From: Ursus arctos | Lineage: Eukaryota > Chordata > Mammalia > Carnivora > Ursidae | Direction: 5' to 3' | Length of the DNA: 64,000 bases | Assembly (NCBI RefSeq): GCF_023065955.2 | Contig: NW_026623100.1 | Location: 65,662,727-65,726,726, forward strand | Made by a program: the position numbers and the translations under genes | Shown here: positions 57,824 through 64,000 of the stretch, piece by piece | How the letters are laid out: each line of letters begins with the position of its first letter | Numbering within the stretch: the first letter of the stretch is position 1 | The notes under the pieces: model-generated | Told to the model about the DNA's origin: nothing | The model's input: only the letters and a program-made list of their open reading frames with translations | Databases searched by the model: none

Positions 57824-58299
57824 AATAAAATCTACCTCCAGAGATAACCACTATTAGTATTTTGGTGAATAACCACGTCTCCTTCCCATTGCTCTTTATT
57901 TAAACATTTCTTGTGATACATTTTCCACATTTTATAGAGGTATTTATGTACATATTTTATTTTCTCCAATTAAACTCTCCTTGAGAGATGTGACTATTAT
58001 ATGCATCACTTTGCACAGGTCTTAAATAGATCAGAAAGTCAAAACATGTTTATTGAAGGAAAAAGAAAATGAAACTCAGAGGTTCACTTTTTTCCCCCTA
58101 GAAAACAATACTAATTTGGAGAAAGTTTCCGTGTTGGGGAAAAAATTGCAAACTCAGAACAAGTAAATGCAAAGATAATACCTTTGTAGCAGATTTTATT
58201 AATTTTAGCAAATACGTGAAGAACTCCTCTAACTCCGTTACAGAATTTATGTTAGTAAACAAGAAATACTATGAAGGCTAATAGAGCAACTGCCATGTG

Positions 58300-58515
58300 G
58301 ACAGTGGAATGAACACTAAACTTGGAGCCAGATAATGTAGACTCAGGGGCAACTCAACTACTGACTAGCTCTGTGACAATGGATTCATTTAACCTCATGC
58401 CTATTTTGCCCGTATGTCAAAAGGGTGTGGTACTTCATGAGATTGTTTAAAAATTAAATAAGAGAATGCAAGTAAATGCACTTTGTATAGCATAAAACAC
58501 TATGTAAATATAAGT
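58300..58515 (+). repeat. MIR
   Basis: Sense MIR: 'aacttggagccagataatgt', 'tactgactagctctgtgaca', 'aaacactatgtaaatataag'. Confidence 0.85.
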
Positions 58516-58786
58516 TATTACTATTACTCATAATAGGTAAGGGTGAAGAATTGCACCATAAGTAAAAAGAAAGAAAAATTACAAGTTAAGTTAGAATACT
58601 TAGAAATAAAGCAATAAGCCATCATGGAAGAAATATGGTGCTAAAAGAATTGAACTAAGAACAGAAATAGGTCAGAAAAGGGAGAAATGAAGGATTAAAA
58701 TTGGGAGAAGCAAGAATCAGAACTGACTTCAGCTGCAAAGTTTTAATGATATCATCAAAAGGAATAATGGGACAAGAAGGAAAGGA

Positions 58787-58964
58787 GAAAAGGAAGGAAG
58801 GAAAGAAAAAAGAAAAGAAAAAGAAAGAAAGGAAGGAAGGAAGAAAAAGAAAGAAAGAGAAAGAAAGAAAGTGAGAAAGAAAGAAAGTGAGAAAGAGAGG
58901 GCGGGAGGAAGGAAGAAAGAAAGGGAGGAAGAAAGAAGGAGGGAGGGAGAAAGGAAGAAAGAAA
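58787..58964. repeat. Purine-rich (GAAA/GGAA)n microsatellite
   Basis: Almost 180 bp of A and G only, except for a few T and C bases, with mixed AAAG, AAGG and GGGA units. The long Phe/Ser/Leu open frames here are its translation. Confidence 0.95.
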
Positions 58965-59129
58965 ATCTAATGGCTGAAGACAGCAGATTCCCCCTTCCCT
59001 CCACCCCAGCAAAACAAAAACAAAAACAAAACAAAAACAACAAAAAAACCCCACCATCAACTCCAGGAGGTGAACCCACCCATCTATGTTGGAACAATTG
59101 GTCCCGCACAGTGATTTAAAAAATGGACC

Positions 59130-59330
59130 TTGAGTTGGCTAGATCTAAGGTTCTATATCTGTCCCTTTGTTCAAAAGAGACCTTGGGTGAGTTACTTACC
59201 ATCTCTAAATCTGTTTTCTCATCTGTAAAGTAATAATTAGATAGAAACTACCATAAGGTTGTGTGAGGATTAAATGAGGCTCAGTGTTTGGCCTTCAGTT
59301 AAGCCTCAGCAATGTTATTACCACTACCAG
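59130..59330 (+). repeat. MIR
   Basis: Sense MIR: 'ttgggtgagttacttaccat', 'tctgttttctcatctgtaaa', 'tgtgaggattaaatgagg'. Confidence 0.88.
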
Positions 59331-59510
59331 AACTGAGAAAACTTTTTCCATTTGAGGATCATTGACTTGTTGAAAAAAGCAAACCGAGAGGGACATAAAT
59401 CTTAACAAATCACATATTTTGAGACATGAAATGTGTTCTGTTAATCCATGGGGACATCCTAGAAGGGAAGGGACTTCCCCTAAATCCATCTTTGCAACTT
59501 TATGCCTCTT

Positions 59511-59710
59511 TTTTTTTTTTAAAGATTTTATTTATTTATTCGACAGAGATAGAGACAGCCAGCGAGAGAGGGAACACAAGCAGGGGGAGTGGGAGAGGAA
59601 GAAGCAGGCTCCCAAGGGAGGAGCCTGATGTGGGGCTCGATCCCATAACACCGGGATCACGCCCTGAGCCGAAGGCAGACGCTTAACCGCTGTGCCACCC
59701 AGGCGCCCCA
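59511..59710 (-). mobile_element. CAN SINE, young ursid-type
   Basis: Exact 16-bp TSD CAACTTTATGCCTCTT at 59495-59510 and 59711-59726. Confidence 0.97.
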
Positions 59711-60289
59711 CAACTTTATGCCTCTTCTAAAGTGATTGTGGATCCAGTGGGAACCCTAACCAGTTTAGGGGTTGTATATTTACATATAAAAATGTAAAAT
59801 ATGTAAGTTAACTTTTTTTTAAGGTTTAAAGAAAAACAAAAAAATCATTCAAGGCAAACGATGATTTTCAAATAACTGGCTATTCAACTAGGTATTAAAG
59901 TAATAACTGCTCAATTCAGACCACTTAGAAAATGAAAGCAGCAAGAAATGAACAAACGTAGTGGTTCTCTTTTAACATGAAGACATGCAGAGTAACCCCT
60001 TGAGTGCATCAGTGCAAAACAGGGCTATAAGGCACACTTTGTCCATCACAGGAACTAGAATTTTTATAGCGGCAAAAATCAGAGCTCTGAAGAGCAAAGA
60101 AGGCTATAGATAAATTGAGAGAGAGACAGGAGGGGAAAGAACAGGGTATGACAACTTGACCTGCATGAGATGGTCGAAAAACTGATAGAAGCACCAAAAG
60201 TCGGAAGAGAGAAAAGGCACTTTCAAGTGCCTGGGGACAGGAATGCTTTAACCCTCTTCCAAGCCGAGAAATCTGAAGCTACACTTGTG

Positions 60290-60490
60290 ACTTACGAGTT
60301 CATAGACTCATGGCGTGGTACGATGGAGTCACAGTGATCCGATCTTAAATCCCTGTTCCATCTCACTTAGCTGGGTCATCTTAGACAATTACTAATCATC
60401 CTGAACTTCAGTGTCTTCACCTGGCAAGTGGGGTTATCAGCTGCTAAAACCAGCTATGGTGAAGATTAAAATAATCCATGTCAAGAACTG
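60290..60490 (+). repeat. MIR
   Basis: Sense MIR-like: 'gctgggtcatcttagacaat', 'tcagtgtcttcacctggcaa', 'gtgaagattaaaataatcc'. Confidence 0.7.
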
Positions 60491-60594
60491 GCAGTGGGAC
60501 TAGCAGTCAGTGGAAGGATTCTCTTAAACATTGATTCTCTTCCGCCTGAAAGACGTAAACCATGTAAGGAACCACTGTTGCATCTTCTATAATA

Positions 60595-61015
60595 CCCAGA
60601 CCAGTGTCCTGCATGTAATAGGGGCTCTCATGTAGATGAGATTGAATCACGTCTGCATTAGAGGAAATCTTGGAAGGCATCTAAACTGATTTCCTGCTCC
60701 ATGCAGCAATGCTCTAAGCAACCAGTGGCCAGTCCAGTGTCTGAATGGGTCCAGTGCGTTTGCTGATGCCAAGAGGACTGATTCCAGTGCTGGGTGTTTC
60801 TGACAGAAAAGCGTTCCACACACTGTGTCTAAGTGAGCTTCCTCCCATTCACACGCAGCTCTTCAACTACTTGAAGACAGCATTGGTGTTTTCCTTTAAG
60901 CTGCGCCAAGCTAACTCTCTTCAGTCAGATGACCCTCTGGTAACTATCAGCACTATCGTTTTGGTTTGCATACGTCCCTCCAGGGGAATGTGGCACTCAG
61001 AACTGAACATTATTT
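60595..61015 (+). repeat. Ancient dispersed repeat-like sequence
   Basis: 'ttcaactacttgaagacagc' and 'aatgtggcactcagaactga' match a widely dispersed old mammalian repeat whose name I cannot assign with certainty. The 90-codon open frame at 60745 lies in it and is not a gene candidate. Confidence 0.4.
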
Positions 61016-61204
61016 GAGTTGAGGATCTAAACCTATGAGAATGCCCAAATCAGGCTACCACTGTCAGGTTATAGAAATCAGGGCCAATTGGGACACTCCC
61101 TAAGACTGAGGTGATTTGGTACTTGATTGACAAGAGTCTCCCTTCCAGGTGAACCTTGTAACCATTCTTTAAGTTACTAAAGCTATTCAATAAATTATAA
61201 TAAA

Positions 61205-61690
61205 AATTACCTCTTATATATGCAAATTTGAAATAAACAAAGGAAAGAAATGGTAATTCACAGGAGTATAAGAAGAATGTATGAAGAAATGTTCAAATTC
61301 ACTTGTAATCAGAGGAATTCAAATAAGATAGTATTTTCTGCCCGTCAGAATGACAAAAATTAAAAAGATGGATAATACCAAGTGTTGGCGAGGATGTGGA
61401 TGGACAAGAACTCTCATGCATAGCTGGTGGGAGTGCAGTCTGGTCCAGCCATTCTGGAAAACAATTAGGCAATATATAATAAACAATGTACATGCCTATG
61501 ACCTAGTAATACCACTCCTGGGTGTGTCCATGAGAAATCTTCATATAGGTTCATCATGGTTTTGTTTGTGGCAGCTAGATGGAATCAGTCTAAGCATCTG
61601 TTACTAGTGGAATGAGTAAATAAAATGTGGGGGATGCATATTAAGTTAATCCAGATCACAAAGGGTTGGCTTGTGGTTGAAAATCAGCTA
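61205..61690 (+). mobile_element. Old L1 ORF2 end
   Basis: Sense: 'caagtgttggcgaggatgtg', 'gctggtgggagtgcagtctg', 'acctagtaataccactcctg'. Further L1-like text at 62460-62650 ('aatgccattcctgtaaatta') may be its 3' UTR after SINE insertions. Confidence 0.75.
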
Positions 61691-61696
61691 ATATCA

Positions 61697-61852
61697 GGCA
61701 CGCGGGTAACCCAATTGGTTAAGCATCTGCTGTCAACTCAGGTCATGATCCCAGGGTCCTGGGATCGAGTCAGTGGGGAGTCTGCTCCTCCCTCTCCTTC
61801 TGCCCCTCCCCTGGCTTGTGCTCTCTCTCTCAAATACATAAAAAAAATTTTT
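61697..61852 (+). mobile_element. CAN SINE, old
   Basis: Diverged head 'aggcacgcgggtaacccaat'; 'gctaatat' lies on both sides. Confidence 0.87.
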
Positions 61853-61870
61853 TTATTTGGCTAATATATT

Positions 61871-62085
61871 GGGGTGCCTGAGTGGCTCGGTCAGTTAAGC
61901 ATCTGACTCTTGATTTCAACTCAGGTCCTGATCTCAGTGTCGTGGGATCGAACCGCCCGTTGGGCTCCATGCTCAGCACGGATCTGTTTGTACCTCTCCC
62001 TCTGCTCCTCCTCCTGCTCACTCGCTTAGCCTGCTCTCTCTCAAATAAATAAATAAATAAATAAAATCTTTTAAAAAAAGAAAAG
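61871..62085 (+). mobile_element. CAN SINE
   Basis: Sense copy with a (TAAA)n tail; 'ggctaatat' before it and 'ggctaacat' after it repeat the target of the previous SINE. Confidence 0.9.
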
Positions 62086-62751
62086 AAAACTGGCTAACAT
62101 GACACCTCAGACCCAAGGCTACATTGTTATCACTTTAGTTCGCTAATATACTAGCGACCGAGTAAAGCAAAGAACAAAGCCTTCCAAGTTCCTCGCATTC
62201 ACATGCCCAAATTCTGATGATCGGTGCAGGCCATTTAGAGGGAGAAAGATGGGTCTAATGAGTTCAGAGTCGGGACCAAGTTTTTATAGGATTAGGCTTG
62301 GTGAGAAGCTGGGCCAGCATTCAAGGGCCTATCATCTACCATGTAAGAAAATTCTTCATTGTGCTTTTGGGCCAATAGCAGGTCTGTCCAGGGCCTACCC
62401 CACATGCTATAAAATGCTGTGTAGAAATATTAAGCTAGTAACAAGCTGCATGTTCAGCAACTGAAACAAAGGAAGCAAAATGATTTATAGTACAATGCCA
62501 TTCCTGTAAATTAAAAACATACAAAACTATATTGCATGAGGTTTCACACATATTTAATACTGTACATCAAACACATTACAGAGGGAACCTGTGGAAAGGG
62601 AGAGCAATGACAGGGGAAGAAGGGGAAAATGTGAAATAAAATGAAATGAGAAGGACCTTGCACGGATTAAAAATGTCAGTAGTCAGTGTGTAAAGTGAGG
62701 AAGGTGGTTAAGTCAGTACTCCGAGTACTCAGTACTCAGATCTAAATTTTT

Positions 62752-62814
62752 ATTTTTATTTTTACTCCTTTATTTTTAGAAAGGGGGAAGCAGAGGGAGA
62801 GGGAAATAGAGAAC
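62752..62814 (-). mobile_element. Extremely 5'-truncated CAN SINE (63 bp)
   Basis: Only the tail and the purine-rich start of the middle remain ('gcagagggagaggga'). Exact 15-bp TSD CAGATCTAAATTTTT at 62737-62751 and 62815-62829. Confidence 0.85.
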
Positions 62815-62829
62815 CAGATCTAAATTTTT

Positions 62830-63217
62830 TTTAAAGATTTTATCCATTCAGGGGCACCTGGGTGGCTCAGTCGTTAAGCGGCTGCCTTTGGTTCAGGGCG
62901 TGATCCTGGCATTATGGGATCAAGCCCCACATCAGGCTCCTCCACTGGGAGCCTGCTTCTTCCACTCCCACTCTCCCTGCTTGTGTTCCCTCTTTCTCTG
63001 GCTGTCTCTCTCTATCAAATAAATAAATAAAATCTTTAAAAAAAAAAAAAGATTTTATCCATTTGTTTGACAGGGAGAGAGAGCACAAGCAGGGGGAGCA
63101 GCAGGCAGAGGGAGAGGGAGAAGCAGGCTCCCTGCTCAGGGCTTGATCCCAGGACCCTGGGATCATGATCTGAATCAAAAGCAGATGTCCAACTGACGGA
63201 GCCACCCAGGCGCCCCT
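62830..63217 (-). mobile_element. CAN SINE carrying a nested opposite SINE
   Basis: Antisense body 63064-63217 with tail at 62830-62848. TAGATCGAAA after its head (63218-63227) echoes the CAGATCTAAA before its tail. Confidence 0.9.
62849..63047 (+). mobile_element. CAN SINE nested in a SINE tail
   Basis: Exact 16-bp TSD AAAGATTTTATCCATT at 62833-62848 and 63048-63063, which lies inside the older SINE's tail. Confidence 0.95.
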
Positions 63218-63268
63218 AGATCGAAACAAAATAAAAGTGAGGAGGGGATTCAGTTGTACCTGGAGATA

Positions 63269-63470
63269 GGGGCACCTGGGTGGCTCTGTCAGTTAAGCAT
63301 CTGCCTTTGGCTCAGGTCATGATCCCAGGATCCTGGGATCTAACCCCTCATAGGGCTCCCTGCTCAGCAGGGAACCTACTTTGCCCTCTGCTCTTCCCCC
63401 TGCTTGTGCTCGTGCACTTGTGCTCTCTCCCTCAAATAAATAAATAAAATCTTTTTTAAAAAATTGTTTT
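63269..63470 (+). mobile_element. CAN SINE
   Basis: 9-bp TSD TGGAGATAG at 63260-63268 and 63471-63479. Confidence 0.93.
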
Positions 63471-64000
63471 TGGAGATAGATGAAATCAATACTGATACGC
63501 CTCATAGATGTGAGTGATAGCAAAGTGAGAAAAAAAAAACCTAAATAATTTGGTTTGGTTTGAAAAAAGAATAGATTCTTGCTGCTTGTTTTTATGCCTA
63601 ATTACCAAATAACATAACAGTTATTCAAATTTTAGAATTGGTGACAGATTTCTTTGATCACATCGATTGATTACGGAAGCTCAGACTTCATGGAATTGTC
63701 CACTCATGAAGCTGGGAGCTCAGCTCTCAGCTGTCACCTGTCAGCCCTTACCCAGTCCTGCTTCCAGGGCTTTGGACTAAGCACCCAGTTATTTGCAGGC
63801 TGTCCCACCTCCTTCCTGGAGCCCGAGAGAGGATGGAAGCATGGGGTATCCAAAGCCTCCACGCTACATACAATTGAGTTAGACACTGCCAAGATAATAT
63901 CTGAGGGCAGCCATCTCAACTGTCCAAACTACTCCGAAAGGAAACCAGGCCGTTGCCACGTAGCTTGTACAACCAGCATTCCACTACCTTTTGCCCTGCT

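Larger units (their letters stand above)
53311..64000. other. Intergenic region upstream of RAB10
   Basis: No exon was recognised on either strand. In human the neighbour on this side is KIF3C, tens of kilobases away, which fits an empty stretch. It contains SINEs, MIRs, an L2, sense L1 pieces and a purine-rich microsatellite, all listed separately. Stretches where I see nothing: 53311-54412, 54830-55090, 55421-55940, 56088-56680, 57837-58299, 58516-58780, 59727-60289, 61020-61200, 62089-62459 and 63480-64000. Confidence 0.6.

Noticed and set aside
58729..59109. 126-codon Phe/Ser/Leu-rich minus-strand frame that looks like a membrane protein
   Set aside because: Translation of the purine-rich microsatellite complement; the hydrophobic appearance is a composition effect.

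Overview
This window is vertebrate nuclear DNA from a carnivoran, most likely a bear-type (ursid) genome. The main evidence is about 75 copies of a tRNA-Lys-derived CAN SINE: head like GGGGCGCCTGGGTGG, a CT-rich middle, and a tail ending AATAAATAAAATCTT plus poly(A). Many copies have the 'GGCACAGCGGTTAAGCG' head variant that I associate with ursids. Species cannot be fixed from the sequence alone.

The only gene with good support is RAB10 on the minus strand. Its first coding exon (52193-52319) encodes the N-terminal 42 residues plus one base, with the P-loop GDSGVGKT, and ends at a good GTAAGA splice donor. It lies at the edge of a CpG island (about 52240-53310) with no TATA box seen but with NRF1- and Sp1-type sites. 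No second RAB10 exon appears to the left, so 1-52192 is read as the 3'-ward part of a very long first intron. The 53.3-64 kb stretch is upstream intergenic DNA; in human the next gene on that side is KIF3C, but none of its exons were recognised here.

Everything else is a layered record of transposition. The oldest layer is L2, MIR, MER5-type and Tigger-type DNA transposons and old L1 relics: antisense at about 7.5-14.5 kb, 16.4-17.2 kb and 45.5-46.9 kb; sense at 1.2-2.6 kb, 42.2-43.6 kb and 61.2-62.6 kb. Above that are CAN SINEs, often with exact 10-18 bp target-site duplications (TSDs), stacked in tandem or nested tail-in-tail. A hAT element of about 1.8 kb (23340-25177) keeps traces of a transposase on its minus strand and an 8-bp TSD. 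A short EEF1A-like retropseudogene fragment lies at 25.7 kb.

Nearly all long open frames are translations of SINEs, microsatellites or the CpG island and are not genes. I found no previously undescribed biological system. The most unusual structures are an in-place microinversion of about 208 bp inside an L1 (46509-46716), several SINE trains that re-used one target site, a hAT relic split by a SINE cluster, and a SINE with non-SINE sequence inside its TSD that may be a 3' transduction.
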